Positions 18,434-27,598 of a stretch of 64,000 nt of DNA are shown piece by piece (within the stretch, counting starts at the first letter, position 1; each line of letters begins with the position of its first letter). Under the pieces are notes generated by a model, which had not been told where the DNA came from, made no database searches, and saw only the letters and a list, made by a program, of their open reading frames with translations. Position numbers and translations under genes: made by a program. This stretch comes from Nematostella vectensis (Eukaryota > Cnidaria > Anthozoa > Actiniaria > Edwardsiidae): assembly GCF_932526225.1 (NCBI RefSeq), contig NC_064044.1, positions 14,137,453 to 14,201,452 of the forward strand, given 5' to 3'.

Positions 18434-18550
18434 GTCAGGATGGCCGAGCGGTCTAAGGCGCCAGACTTAAGGTTCAATTCCTTCTCGTCATGAATGGGAG
18501 AGTGTTCTGGTCTCCGGATGGAGGCGTGGGTCCGAATCCCACTTCTGACA
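18434..18550 (+). tRNA. tRNA-Leu with UAA anticodon
   Basis: Loop CTTAAG puts UAA at 18468-18470, a different leucine anticodon that reads UUA and UUG. The rest is class K except T loop TCCGAAT, which alters box B. It is the only UAA copy seen, and a CTATCTTTG stop follows. Leucine charging should be unaffected if the RNA is made. Confidence 0.72.
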
Positions 18551-18636
18551 CTATCTTTGTATTTTCTTTTGGCTTCTCTTTTACTCCAACGCTATCTATC
18601 CTTATGTGCCATCACGATCTGTCTGTTTTATCAATT

Positions 18637-18753
18637 GTGAGGATGGCGGAGTGGTCTAAGGCGTCAGACTCAAGTCTCAATTCCTTCTCATGATGCATGG
18701 TATAGTGTTCTAGTTACCGAAAGAAGGCGTTGGTTCGAATCCCACTTCTGAAA
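18637..18753 (+). pseudogene. tRNA-Leu(CAA)-like, class D
   Basis: T33 form; spacer reads TCAATTGTGAGG. Confidence 0.55.
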
Positions 18754-18839
18754 CTAATTTTGTATTTTCTTTTGGCTACTCTTTTACTCAAACGGTATCT
18801 TTGATCATGTACCATTATGATCTTTATCATTAATCAAGT

Positions 18840-18956
18840 GTCAGGATGGCCGAGCGGTCTAAGGCGCCAGACTCAAGGTTCAATTCCTTCTCATGATGCA
18901 TGGTAGAGTGTTCTGGTCTCCGATTGGATGCGTGGGTTCGAATCCCACTTCTGACA
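18840..18956 (+). tRNA. tRNA-Leu(CAA), class K
   Basis: Variable arm GATTGGATGC carries one change. Confidence 0.82.
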
Positions 18957-19043
18957 CTATTTTTGTATTTTCATTGGGCTACTCTTTCAACCCATACGCT
19001 ATCTTTTATCATGTAGCATTATGAGCTTTATTATTACTCAAGT

Positions 19044-19160
19044 GTCAGGATGGCCGAGCGGTCTAAGGCTACAGACTCAAGGTTCAATTCCTTTTTAAGA
19101 TGCATGGGAGAGTGTTCTGTTCTCCGAATGGAGGCGTGGGTTCGAATCTCAATTCTGATA
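19044..19160 (+). tRNA. tRNA-Leu(CAA), class X
   Basis: CTACAGA with TCTGT; ends CTGATA. Confidence 0.7.
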
Positions 19161-19247
19161 CTATTTTTGTATTTTCTTTGTGCTACTTATTTAACCAACA
19201 CGCTATCTTTTATCATGTAGCATTATTAGCTTTATTATTACTCAAGT

Positions 19248-19364
19248 GTCAGGATGGCCGAGCGGTCTAAGGCGCCAGACTCAAGGTTCAATTCCTTCTC
19301 GTCATGAATGGGAGAGTGTTCTGGTCTCCGGATGGAGGCGTGGGTTCGAATCCCACTTCTGACA
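19248..19364 (+). tRNA. tRNA-Leu(CAA), class K, weak terminator
   Basis: Canonical body, CTATCTTTG after it. Confidence 0.86.
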
Positions 19365-19450
19365 CTATCTTTGTATTTTCTTTTGGCTTCTCTTTTACTC
19401 CAACGCTATCTATCCTTATGTGCCATCACGATCTGTCTGTTTTATCAAGT

Positions 19451-19567
19451 GTGAGGATGGCGGAGTGGTCTAAGGCGTCAGACTCAAGTCTCAATTCCTT
19501 CTCATGATGCATGGTATAGTGTTCTAGTTACCGAAAGAAGGCGTTGGTTCGAATCCCACTTCTGAAA
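19451..19567 (+). pseudogene. tRNA-Leu(CAA)-like, class D
   Basis: T33 form with TTACCG variable arm. Confidence 0.55.
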
Positions 19568-19653
19568 CTAATTTTGTATTTTCTTTTGGCTACTCTTTTA
19601 CTCAAACGGTATCTTTGATCATGTACCATTATGATCTTTATCATTAATCAAGT

Positions 19654-19770
19654 GTCAGGATGGCCGAGCGGTCTAAGGCGCCAGACTCAAGGTTCAATTC
19701 CTTCTCATGATGCATGGTAGAGTGTTCTGGTCTCCGATTGGAGGCGTGGGTTCGAATCCCACTTCTGACA
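19654..19770 (+). tRNA. tRNA-Leu(CAA), class K
   Basis: Canonical. Confidence 0.88.
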
Positions 19771-19857
19771 CTATTTTTGTATTTTCATTGGGCTACTCTT
19801 TCAACCCATACGCTATCTTTTATCATGTAGCATTATGAGCTTTATTATTACTCAAGT

Positions 19858-19974
19858 GTCAGGATGGCCGAGCGGTCTAAGGCTACAGACTCAAGGTTCA
19901 ATTCCTTTTTAAGATGCATGGGAGAGTGTTCTGTTCTCCGAATGGAGGCGTGGGTTCGAATCTCAATTCTGATA
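19858..19974 (+). tRNA. tRNA-Leu(CAA), class X
   Basis: CTACAGA with TCTGT; ends CTGATA. Confidence 0.7.
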
Positions 19975-20061
19975 CTATTTTTGTATTTTCTTTGTGCTAC
20001 TCTTTTAACCCACACGCTATCTTTTATCATGTAGCATTATGAGCTTTATTATTACTCAAGT

Positions 20062-20178
20062 GTCAGGATGGTCGAGCGGTCTAAGGCGCCAGACTCAAGG
20101 TTCAATTCCTTCTCGTCATGAATGGGAGAGTGTTCTGGTCTCCGGATGGAGGCGTGGGTTCGAATCCCACTTCTGACA
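20062..20178 (+). tRNA. tRNA-Leu(CAA), class K
   Basis: Box A TGGTCGAGCGG departs from consensus at one base. Confidence 0.78.
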
Positions 20179-20264
20179 CTATCTTTGTATTTTCTTTTGG
20201 CTTCTCTTTTACTCCAACGCTATCTATCCTTATGTGCCATCACGATCTGTCTGTTTTATCAAGT

Positions 20265-20381
20265 GTGAGGATGGCGGAGTTGTCTAAGGCGTCAGACTCA
20301 AGTCTCAATTCCTTCTCATGATGCATGGTATAGTGTTCTAGTTACCGAAAGAAGGCGTTGGTTCGAATCCCACTTCTGAAA
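20265..20381 (+). pseudogene. tRNA-Leu(CAA)-like, class D
   Basis: D loop GAGTTGTC, shared with 8064. Confidence 0.55.
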
Positions 20382-20474
20382 CTAATTTTGTATTTTCTTT
20401 TGGCTACTCTTTTACTCAAACGGTATCTTTGATCATGTACCATTATGATCTTTATCATTAATCAAGTGTCAGGA

Positions 20475-20485
20475 TGGCCGAGCGG
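20475..20485 (+). promoter_or_regulatory. Box A of a class K gene (reference copy)
   Basis: TGGCCGAGCGG fits the Pol III A-box consensus TRGCNNAGYNGG. It lies at s+7 to s+17 in the array genes. Classes D and H also keep a consensus match (TGGCGGAGTGG, TAGCGGAGTGG). Confidence 0.9.
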
Positions 20486-20505
20486 TCTAAGGCGCCAGAC
20501 TCAAG

Positions 20506-20538
20506 GTTCAATTCCTTCTCATGATGCATGGTAGAGTG
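20506..20538 (+). other. 33-bp tRNA intron (reference copy)
   Basis: The intron sits one base 3' of the anticodon, the normal eukaryotic site. In copies with CTCATGATGCATGGGAG the middle can fold as a stem of about 7 bp, TCTCATG with CATGGGA, around an ATG loop. The third base from the intron 3' end is G and could pair with C32, the anticodon-intron pair used by eukaryotic tRNA endonuclease. Removal leaves an 84-nt tRNA before CCA addition. Confidence 0.85.
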
Positions 20539-20562
20539 TTCTGGTCTCCGATTGGAGGCGTG

Positions 20563-20573
20563 GGTTCGAATCC
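20563..20573 (+). promoter_or_regulatory. Box B of a class K gene (reference copy)
   Basis: GGTTCGAATCC matches the B-box consensus GGTTCGANNCC exactly. It lies at s+95 to s+105. The left-hand class M genes change it to GGTACGAATCC. Confidence 0.92.
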
Positions 20574-20587
20574 CACTTCTGACACTA

Positions 20588-20592
20588 TTTTT
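20588..20592 (+). terminator. Pol III T5 terminator (reference copy)
   Basis: Five T residues start four bases after the discriminator, with a T4 run (GTATTTTC) close behind as a second stop. Units ahead of ATTAATCAA spacers have CTAATTTTG (T4); those ahead of TTTATCAA spacers often have CTATCTTTG, where the first long run is lost. Confidence 0.85.
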
Positions 20593-20671
20593 GTATTTTC
20601 ATTGGGCTACTCTTTCAACCCATACGTTATCTTTCATCATGTGCCCTTATGATCTTTATGATTCAGTAAGT

Positions 20672-20788
20672 GTCAGGATGGCCGAGCGGTCAAAGGCGCC
20701 AGACTCAAGGTTTAATTCCTTCTCATAATACATGGGAGAGTGTTCTGGTCTTCTAATGGAGGCATGGGTTCGAATCCCACTTCTGACA
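20672..20788 (+). tRNA. tRNA-Leu(CAA), class A
   Basis: TCTTCTAATGGAGGC and GCATGGG as at 8471. Confidence 0.75.
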
Positions 20789-20874
20789 CTATTTTTGTAT
20801 TTTCATTGGGCTACTCTTCTAACCATACGCTATCTTTTATCATTTGCCGTTATGACCTTCATGATTCAGAAAGT

Positions 20875-20991
20875 GTCAGGATGGCCGAGCGATCTAAGGC
20901 GCCAGACTCAAGGTTCAATTCCTTCTCGTCATGAATGGGAGAGTGTTCTGGTCTCCGAATAGAGGCGTGGGTTCGAATCCCACATCTGACA
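20875..20991 (+). tRNA. tRNA-Leu(CAA), class K with A19
   Basis: AUCUGAC tail. Confidence 0.7.
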
Positions 20992-21078
20992 CTATTTTTG
21001 GATTTTCTTTGGGCTACTCTTTTATCCCATACGCTATCTTTTATCATGTTCCCTTATGATCTTTATGATTCAGTAAGT

Positions 21079-21195
21079 GTCAGGATGGCCGAGCGGTCAA
21101 AGGCGCCAGACTCAATGTTTAATTCCTTCTCATAATACATGGGAGAGTGTTCTGGTCTTCTAATGGAGGCATGGGTTCGAATCCCACTTCTGACA
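21079..21195 (+). tRNA. tRNA-Leu(CAA), class A with U37
   Basis: Loop CTCAATG; strong T7 run follows (CTTTTTTTG). Confidence 0.68.
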
Positions 21196-21281
21196 CTTTT
21201 TTTGTATTTTCATTGGGCTACTCTTCTAACCATACGCTATCTTTTATCATTTGCCGTTATGACCTTCATGATTCAGAAAGT

Positions 21282-21398
21282 GTCAGGATGGCCGAGCGAT
21301 CTAAGGCGCCAGACTCAAGGTTCAATTCCTTCTCGTCATGAATGGGAGATTGTTCTGGTCTCCGAATAGAGGCGTGGGTTCGAATCCCACATCTGACA
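21282..21398 (+). tRNA. tRNA-Leu(CAA), class K with A19
   Basis: AUCUGAC tail. Confidence 0.7.
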
Positions 21399-21485
21399 CT
21401 ATTTTTGCATTTTCATTGGGCTACTCTTTTAACCCATACGCTATCTTTCATCATGTGCCCTTATGATCTTTATGATTCAGTAAGT

Positions 21486-21602
21486 GTCAGGATGGCCTAG
21501 CGGTCAAAGGCGCCAGACTCAAGGTTTAATTCCTTCTCATAATACATGGGAGAGTGTTCTGGTCTCCGAATGGAGGCGTGGGTTCGAATCCCAATTCTGA
21601 CA
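21486..21602 (+). tRNA. tRNA-Leu(CAA), class A with CTAG
   Basis: T stem 3' strand CCCAA, one mismatch. Confidence 0.75.
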
Positions 21603-21688
21603 CTATTTTTGTATTTTCATTGGGCTACTCTTCTAACCATACGCTATCTTTTATCATGTGCCGTTATGACCTTCATGATTCAGAAAGT

Positions 21689-21805
21689 GTCAGGATGGCC
21701 AAGCGGTCTAACGCCCCAGACTCAAGGTTCAATTCCTTTTCATGATGCATGGGAGAGTGTTCTGGTCTCCGAATGGAGGCGTGGGTTCGAATTCCACTTA
21801 TGACA
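21689..21805 (+). tRNA. tRNA-Leu(CAA), class C
   Basis: UCCAC tail and acceptor 3' strand TTATGAC with a mismatch. Confidence 0.6.
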
Positions 21806-21892
21806 CTATTTTTGTATTTTCATTGGGCTACTCCGTCTACCCATACGCTATCTATCCTTATGTGCCATTACGATCTGTAAGTTTCATCAAGT

Positions 21893-22009
21893 GTCAGGTT
21901 GGCCGAGCGGTCTAAGGCGCCAGACTCATGTTTCAATTCCTTTTCAAGATGCATGCGAGAGTTTTCTGGTCTCCGAATGGATGGGTGGGTACGAATCCCA
22001 CTTCTGACA
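21893..22009 (+). tRNA. Leu-type tRNA with CAU anticodon, class M
   Basis: Variable arm GGATGGG; T loop TACGAAT. Confidence 0.6.
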
Positions 22010-22096
22010 CTATTTTTGTATTTTCTTTGTGCTACTCTTTTAACCCACACGCTTTCTTTTATCATGTAGCATTATGAGCTTTATTATTACTGAAGT

Positions 22097-22213
22097 GTCA
22101 GGATGGCCGAGCGGTCTAAGGCGACATACTCAAGGTTCAATTCCTTTTCAAGATGCATGGGAGAGTGTTCTGGTCTCCGAATGGAGGCGTGGGTTCGAAT
22201 TCCACTTCTGACA
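22097..22213 (+). tRNA. tRNA-Leu(CAA), stem variant of class X
   Basis: Stem ACATA against TCTGG has two mismatches; UCCAC tail. Confidence 0.58.
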
Positions 22214-22300
22214 CTATTTTTGTATTTTCATTGGGCTACTCTTTCAACCCATACGCTATCTTTCATCATTTGCCCTTTTGATCTTTATGATTCAGTAAGT

Positions 22301-22417
22301 GTCAGGATGGCCGAGCGGTCAAAGGCGCCAGACTCAAGGTTTAATTCCTTCTCATAATACATGGGAGAGTGTTCTGGTCTCCGAATGGAGGCGTGGGTTC
22401 GAATCCCACTTCTGACA
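22301..22417 (+). tRNA. tRNA-Leu(CAA), class A
   Basis: Canonical class A with GAAT variable loop. Confidence 0.82.
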
Positions 22418-22504
22418 CTATTTTTGTATTTTCATTGGGCTACTCTTTCAACCCATACGCTATCTTTCATCATTTGCCCTTTTGATCTTTATGATTCAGT
22501 AAGT

Positions 22505-22621
22505 GTCAGGATATCCGAGCGGTCAAAGGCGCCAGACTCAAGGTTTAATTCCTTCACATAATACATGGGAGAGAGTTCTGGTCTCCGATTGGAGGCGTGG
22601 GTTCGAATCTCAATTCTGACA
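22505..22621 (+). tRNA. tRNA-Leu(CAA), class A, box A damaged
   Basis: Box A reads TATCCGAGCGG instead of TGGCCGAGCGG, and the D stem loses a pair. The tail is the class X form (CTCAATTCTGACA) behind a class A front, so it is a hybrid. Confidence 0.55.
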
Positions 22622-22708
22622 CTATTTTTGTATTTTCTTTGTGCTACTCTTTTAACCCACACGCTATCTTTTATCATGTAGCATTATGAGCTTTATTATT
22701 ACTCAAGT

Positions 22709-22825
22709 GTCAGGATGGCCGAGCGGTCTAAGTCGCCAGACTCAAGGTTCAATTCCTTCTCGTCATGAATGGGAGAGTGTTCTGGTCTCCGGATGGAGGC
22801 GTGGGTTCGAATCCCACTTCTGACA
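22709..22825 (+). tRNA. tRNA-Leu(CAA), class K
   Basis: TAAGTCG puts a mismatch in the D stem; CTATCTTTG stop. Confidence 0.75.
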
Positions 22826-22911
22826 CTATCTTTGTATTTTCTTTTGGCTTCTCTTTTACTCCAACGCTATTTATCCTTATGTGCCATCACGATCTGTCTG
22901 TTTAATCAAGT

Positions 22912-23028
22912 GTGAGGATAGCGGAGTGGTCTAAAGGGCCAGACTCAAGGCTCAATTCCATCTCATGAAGCATGGTAGAGTGTTCTAGTCTCCGAGTGGA
23001 GTCGTTGGTTCGAATCCCACTTCTGACA
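22912..23028 (+). pseudogene. tRNA-Leu(CAA)-like, class H
   Basis: Followed by an expanded T run (TATTTTTTTG), which makes this unit 205 bp. Confidence 0.55.
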
Positions 23029-23116
23029 CTAATTTTGTATTTTTTTGTTTGGCTACTCTTTTACTTATACGGTATCTTTGATCATGTACCATTATGATCA
23101 TTATGATTAATCAAGT

Positions 23117-23233
23117 GTTAGGATGGCCGAGCGGTCTAAGGCGCCAGACTCAAGGTTCAATTCCTTGTCATGATGCATGATAGAGTGTTCTGGTCTTCGA
23201 TTGGAGGCGTGGGTTCGAATTCCACTTCTGACA
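23117..23233 (+). tRNA. tRNA-Leu(CAA), class K
   Basis: GTTAGGA start, UCCAC tail. Confidence 0.75.
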
Positions 23234-23320
23234 CTATTTTTGTATTTTCATTGGGCTACTCTTTCAACCCAGACGCTATCTTTCATCATTTGCCCTTTTG
23301 ATCTTTATGATTCAGTAAGT

Positions 23321-23437
23321 GTCAGGATGGCCGAGCGGTCAAAGGCGCCAGACTCAAGGTTTAATTCCTTCTCATAATACATGGGAGATTGTTCTGGTCT
23401 CCGATTGGAGGCGTGGGTTCGAATCCCACTTCTGACA
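23321..23437 (+). tRNA. tRNA-Leu(CAA), class A
   Basis: Standard class A. Confidence 0.82.
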
Positions 23438-23524
23438 CTATTTTTGTATTTTCATTGGGCTACTCTTTCAACCCATACGCTATCTTTCATCATGTGCCCT
23501 TATGATCTTTATGATTCAGTAATG

Positions 23525-23641
23525 GTCAGGATGGCCTAGCGGTCAAAGGCGCCAGACTCAAGGTTTAATTCCTTCTCATAATACATGGAAGAGTGTTCTG
23601 CTCTCCGAATGGAGGCGTGGGTTCGAATCCCACTTCTGACA
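23525..23641 (+). tRNA. tRNA-Leu(CAA), class A with CTAG
   Basis: Flank reads TAATG instead of TAAGT; exon 2 TTCTGCTCTCC loses pair 27-43. Confidence 0.7.
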
Positions 23642-23727
23642 CTATTTTTGTATTTTCATTGGGCTACTCTTCTAACCATACGCTATCTTTTATCATGTGC
23701 CGTTATGACCTTCATGATTCAGAAAGT

Positions 23728-23844
23728 GTCAGGATGGCCAAGCGGTCTAACGCCCCAGACTCAAGGTTCAATTCCTTTTCATGATGCATGGGAGAGTGTT
23801 CTGGTCTCCGAATGGAGGCGTTGGTTCGAATTCCACTTCTGACA
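23728..23844 (+). tRNA. tRNA-Leu(CAA), class C
   Basis: GTTGG T stem, UCCAC tail. Confidence 0.65.
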
Positions 23845-23931
23845 CTATTTTTGTATTTTCATTGGGCTACTCTTTCTACCCATACGCTATCTATCCTTAT
23901 GTGCCATTACGATCTGTAAGTTTCATCAAGT

Positions 23932-24048
23932 GTCAGGTTGGCCGAGCGGTCTAAGGCGCCAGACTCATGTTTCAATTCCTTTTCAAGATGCATGGGAGAG
24001 TTTTCTGGTCTCCGAATGGAGGGGTGGGTACGAATCCCACTTCTGACA
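23932..24048 (+). tRNA. Leu-type tRNA with CAU anticodon, class M
   Basis: T loop TACGAAT. Confidence 0.62.
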
Positions 24049-24135
24049 CTATTTTTGTATTTTCTTTGTGCTACTCTTTTAACCCACACGCTTTCTTTTA
24101 TCATGTAGCATTATGAGCTTTATTATTACTCAAGT

Positions 24136-24252
24136 GTCAGGATGGCCGAGCGGTCTAAGGCGACAGACTCAAGGTTCAATTCCTTTTCAAGATGCATGGG
24201 AGAGTGTTCTGTTCTCCGAATGGAGGCGTGGGTTCGGATCTCAATTCTGACA
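24136..24252 (+). tRNA. tRNA-Leu(CAA), class X
   Basis: ACAGA with TCTGT; T loop TTCGGAT. Confidence 0.7.
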
Positions 24253-24339
24253 CTATTTTTGTATTTTCTTTGTGCTACTCTTTTAACCCACACGCTATCT
24301 TTTATCATGTAGCATTATGAGCTTTATTATTACTCAAGT

Positions 24340-24456
24340 GTCAGGATGGCCGAGCGGTCTAAGGCGCCAGACTCAAGGTTCAATTCCTTCTCGTCATGAA
24401 TGGGAGAGTGTTCTGGTCTCCGGATGGAGGCGTGGGTTCGAATCCCACTTCTGACA
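24340..24456 (+). tRNA. tRNA-Leu(CAA), class K, weak terminator
   Basis: CTATCTTTG follows. Confidence 0.86.
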
Positions 24457-24542
24457 CTATCTTTGTATTTTCTTTTGGCTTCTCTTTTACTCCAACGCTA
24501 TCTATCCTTATGTGCCATCACGATCTGTCTGTTTTATCAAGT

Positions 24543-24659
24543 GTGAGGATGGCGGAGTGGTCTAAGGCGTCAGACTCAAGTCTCAATTCCTTCTCATGAT
24601 GCATGGTATAGTGTTCTAGTTACCGAAAGAAGGCGTTGGTTCGAATCCCACTTCTGAAA
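24543..24659 (+). pseudogene. tRNA-Leu(CAA)-like, class D
   Basis: T33 form. Confidence 0.55.
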
Positions 24660-24745
24660 CTAATTTTGTATTTTCTTTTGGCTATTCTTTTACTCAAACG
24701 GTATCTTTGATCATGTACCATTATGATCTTTATCATTAATCAAGT

Positions 24746-24862
24746 GTCAGGATGGCCGAGCGGTCTAAGGCGCCAGACTCAAGGTTCAATTCCTTCTCAT
24801 GATGCATGGTAGAGTGTTCTGGTCTCCGATTGGAGGCGTGGGTTCGAATCCCACTTCTGACA
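24746..24862 (+). tRNA. tRNA-Leu(CAA), class K
   Basis: Canonical. Confidence 0.88.
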
Positions 24863-24949
24863 CTATTTTTGTATTTTCATTGGGCTACTCTTTCAACCCA
24901 TACGCTATCTTTTATCATGTAGCATTATGAGCTTTATTATTACTCAAGT

Positions 24950-25066
24950 GTCAGGATGGCCGAGCGGTCTAAGGCTACAGACTCAAGGTTCAATTCCTTT
25001 TTAAGATGCATGGGAGAGTGTTCTGTTCTCCGAATGGAGGCGTGGGTTCGAATCTCAATTCTGATA
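24950..25066 (+). tRNA. tRNA-Leu(CAA), class X
   Basis: CTACAGA with TCTGT; ends CTGATA. Confidence 0.7.
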
Positions 25067-25153
25067 CTATTTTTGTATTTTCTTTGTGCTACTCTTTTAA
25101 CCCACACGCTATCTTTTATCATGTAGCATTATGAGCTTTATTATTACTCAAGT

Positions 25154-25270
25154 GTCAGGATGGCCGAGCGGTCTAAGGCGCCAGACTCAAGGTTCAATTC
25201 CTTCTCGTCATGAATGGGAGAGTGTTCTGGTCTCCGGATGGAGGCGTGGGTTCGAATCCCACTTCTGACA
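25154..25270 (+). tRNA. tRNA-Leu(CAA), class K, weak terminator
   Basis: CTATCTTTG follows. Confidence 0.86.
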
Positions 25271-25356
25271 CTATCTTTGTATTTTCTTTTGGCTTCTCTT
25301 TTACTCCAACGCTATCTATCCTTATGTGCCATCACGATCTGTCTGTTTTATCAAGT

Positions 25357-25473
25357 GTGAGGATGGCGGAGTGGTCTAAGGCGTCAGACTCAAGTCTCAA
25401 TTCCTTCTCATGATGCATGGTATAGTGTTCTAGTTACCGAAAGAAGGCGTTGGTTCGAATCCCACTTCTGAAA
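25357..25473 (+). pseudogene. tRNA-Leu(CAA)-like, class D
   Basis: T33 form. Confidence 0.55.
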
Positions 25474-25559
25474 CTAATTTTGTATTTTCTTTTGGCTACT
25501 CTTTTACTCAAACGGTATCTTTGATCATGTACCATTATGATCTTTATCATTAATCAAGT

Positions 25560-25676
25560 GTCAGGATGGCCGAGCGGTCTAAGGCGCCAGACGCAAGGTT
25601 CAATTCCTTCTCATGATGCATGGTAGAGTGTTCTGGTCTCCGATTGGAGGCGTGGGTTCGAATCCCACTTCTGACA
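25560..25676 (+). tRNA. tRNA-Leu(CAA), class K with G33
   Basis: Differs from 24746 by the G33 change. Confidence 0.7.
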
Positions 25677-25763
25677 CTATTTTTGTATTTTCATTGGGCT
25701 ACTCTTTCAACCCATACGCTATCTTTTATCATGTAGCATTATGAGCTTTATTATTACTCAAGT

Positions 25764-25880
25764 GTCAGGATGGCCGAGCGGTCTAAGGCTACAGACTCAA
25801 GGTTCAATTCCTTTTTAAGATGCATGGGAGAGTGTTCTGTTCTCCGAATGGAGGCGTGGGTTCGAATATCAATTCTGATA
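25764..25880 (+). tRNA. tRNA-Leu(CAA), class X
   Basis: CTACAGA with TCTGT; tail ATCAATTCTGATA has an extra T-stem mismatch. Confidence 0.65.
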
Positions 25881-25967
25881 CTATTTTTGTATTTTCTTTG
25901 TGCTACTCTTTTAACCCACACGCTATCTTTTATCATGTAGCATTATGAGCTTTATTATTACTCAAGT

Positions 25968-26084
25968 GTCAGGATGGCCGAGCGGTCTAAGGCGCCAGAC
26001 TCAAGGTTCAATTCCTTCTCATGATGCATGGTAGAGTGTTCTGGTCTTCGATTGGAGGCGTGGGTTCGAATTCCACTTCTGACA
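25968..26084 (+). tRNA. tRNA-Leu(CAA), class K
   Basis: UCCAC tail. Confidence 0.8.
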
Positions 26085-26171
26085 CTATTTTTGTATTTTC
26101 ATTGGGCTACTCTTTCAACCCATACGCTATCTTTCATCATTTGCCCTTTTGATCTTTATGATTCAGTAAGT

Positions 26172-26288
26172 GTCAGGATGGCCGAGCGGTCAAAGGCGCC
26201 AGACTCAAGGTTTAATTCCTTCTCATAATACATGGGAGATTGTTCTGGTCTCCGATTGGAGGCGTGGGTTCGAATCCCACTTCTGACA
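26172..26288 (+). tRNA. tRNA-Leu(CAA), class A
   Basis: Standard class A. Confidence 0.82.
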
Positions 26289-26375
26289 CTATTTTTGTAT
26301 TTTCATTGGGCTACTCTTTCAACCCATACGCTATCTTTCATCATGTGCCCTTATGATCTTTATGATTCAGTAAGT

Positions 26376-26492
26376 GTCAGGATGGCCTAGCGGTCAAAGG
26401 CGCCAGACTCAAGGTTTAATTCCTTCTCATAATACATGGGAGAGTGTTCTGGTCTCCGAATGGAGGCGTGGGTTCGAATCCCACTTCTGACA
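26376..26492 (+). tRNA. tRNA-Leu(CAA), class A with CTAG
   Basis: Standard tail, unlike its partner 21486. Confidence 0.8.
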
Positions 26493-26578
26493 CTATTTTT
26501 GTATTTTCATTGGGCTACTCTTCTAACCATACGCTATCTTTTATCATGTGCCGTTATGACCTTCATGATTCAGAAAGT

Positions 26579-26695
26579 GTCAGGATGGCCAAGCGGTCTA
26601 ACGTCCCAGACTCAAGGTTCAATTCCTTTTCATGATGCATGGGAGAGTGTTCTGGTCTCCGAATGGAGGCGTGGGTTCGAATTCCACTTATGACA
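26579..26695 (+). tRNA. tRNA-Leu(CAA), class C
   Basis: TAACGTCCCAG; TTATGAC acceptor strand. Confidence 0.58.
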
Positions 26696-26782
26696 CTATT
26701 TTTGTATTTTCATTGGGCTACTCCGTCTACCCATACGCTATCTATCCTTATGTGCCATTACGATCTGTAAGTTTCATCAAGT

Positions 26783-26899
26783 GTCAGGTTGGCCGAGCGG
26801 TCTAAGGCGCCAGACTCATGTTTCAATTCCTTTTCAAGATGCATGCGAGAGTTTTCTGGTCTCCGAATGGAGGGGTGGGTACGAATCCCACTTCTGACA
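26783..26899 (+). tRNA. Leu-type tRNA with CAU anticodon, class M
   Basis: T loop TACGAAT; intron has GCATGCGAGAG. Confidence 0.62.
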
Positions 26900-26986
26900 C
26901 TATTTTTGTATTTTCTTTGTGCTACTCTTTTAACCCACACGCTTTCTTTTATCATGTAGCATTATGAGCTTTATTATTACTGAAGT

Positions 26987-27103
26987 GTCAGGATGGCCGA
27001 GCGGTCTAAGGCGACATACTCAAGATTCAATTCCTTTTCAAGATGCATGGGAGAGTGTTCTGGTCTCCGAATGGAGGCGTGGGTTCGAATTCCACTTCTG
27101 ACA
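26987..27103 (+). tRNA. tRNA-Leu(CAA), stem variant of class X
   Basis: ACATA stem, UCCAC tail; partner of 22097. Confidence 0.58.
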
Positions 27104-27190
27104 CTATTTTTGTATTTTCATTGGGCTACTCTTTCAACCCATACGCTATCTTTCAGCATTTGCCCTTTTGATCTTTATGATTCAGTAAGT

Positions 27191-27307
27191 GTCAGGATGG
27201 CCGAGCGGTCAAAGGCGCCAGACTCAAGGTTTGATTACTTCTCATAATACATGGGAGAGTGTTCTGGTCTCCGATTGGAGGCGTGGGTTCGAATCCCACT
27301 TCTGACA
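27191..27307 (+). tRNA. tRNA-Leu(CAA), class A
   Basis: Intron has TTTGATTACTTCTC. Confidence 0.8.
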
Positions 27308-27394
27308 CTATTTTTGTATTTTCATTGGGCTACTCTTTCAACCCATACGCTATCTTTCATCATGTGCCCTTATGATCTTTATGATTCAGTAAGT

Positions 27395-27511
27395 GTCAGG
27401 ATGGCCGAGCGGTCAAAGGCGCCAGACTCAAGGTTTAATTCCTTCTCATAATACATGGAAGAGTGTTCTGGTCTCCGAATGGAGGCGTGGGTTCGGATCC
27501 CACTTCTGACA
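27395..27511 (+). tRNA. tRNA-Leu(CAA), class A
   Basis: T loop TTCGGAT; T6 terminator. Confidence 0.78.
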
Positions 27512-27598
27512 CTATTTTTTGTATTTTCATTGGGCTACTCTTCTAACCATACGCTATCTTTTATCATGTGCCGTTATGACCTTCATGATTCAGAAAGT

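Larger units (their letters stand above)
20468..20584 (+). tRNA. tRNA-Leu(CAA), class K (reference copy)
   Basis: Decodes UUG as leucine. Acceptor stem GTCAGGA with TTCTGAC pairs fully, with one G-T; D stem GCC with GGC; anticodon stem CCAGA with TCTGG around loop CTCAAG; variable arm TCTCC-GATT-GGAGG; T arm GTGGG-TTCGAAT-CCCAC; discriminator A. The long variable arm and A73 are the features leucyl-tRNA synthetase of animals uses. Exons are 38 and 46 nt around a 33-nt intron. CCA is not encoded, as usual in eukaryotes. Downstream is a T5 stop at 20588. Seryl tRNA is excluded by the anticodon and discriminator. Confidence 0.92.
18230..20671 (+). repeat. 814-bp four-unit higher-order repeat, three copies
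   Basis: Blocks start at 18230, 19044 and 19858. The second and third share the CTACAGA exon and the GATA end of their X gene, so they are closest to each other; the first has CGACAGA and ends GACA. Confidence 0.9.
21486..22213 (+). repeat. Four-unit block repeated 4,890 bp downstream
   Basis: Starts 21486, 21689, 21893 and 22097 match 26376, 26579, 26783 and 26987. Shared marks are ACTTATGACAC, the CTCCGTCTAC spacer and the ACATA anticodon stem. Confidence 0.85.
24136..25967 (+). repeat. 814-bp four-unit repeat, two copies and the start of a third
   Basis: X genes at 24136, 24950 and 25764 are 814 bp apart. After the third X the order breaks: the next K gene (25968) has a UCCAC tail and leads into class A units instead of a D unit. 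Confidence 0.85.

Noticed and set aside
23040-23050. Expanded T run as a microsatellite
   Set aside because: Only seven T residues; it lengthens one spacer slightly and needs no separate feature.
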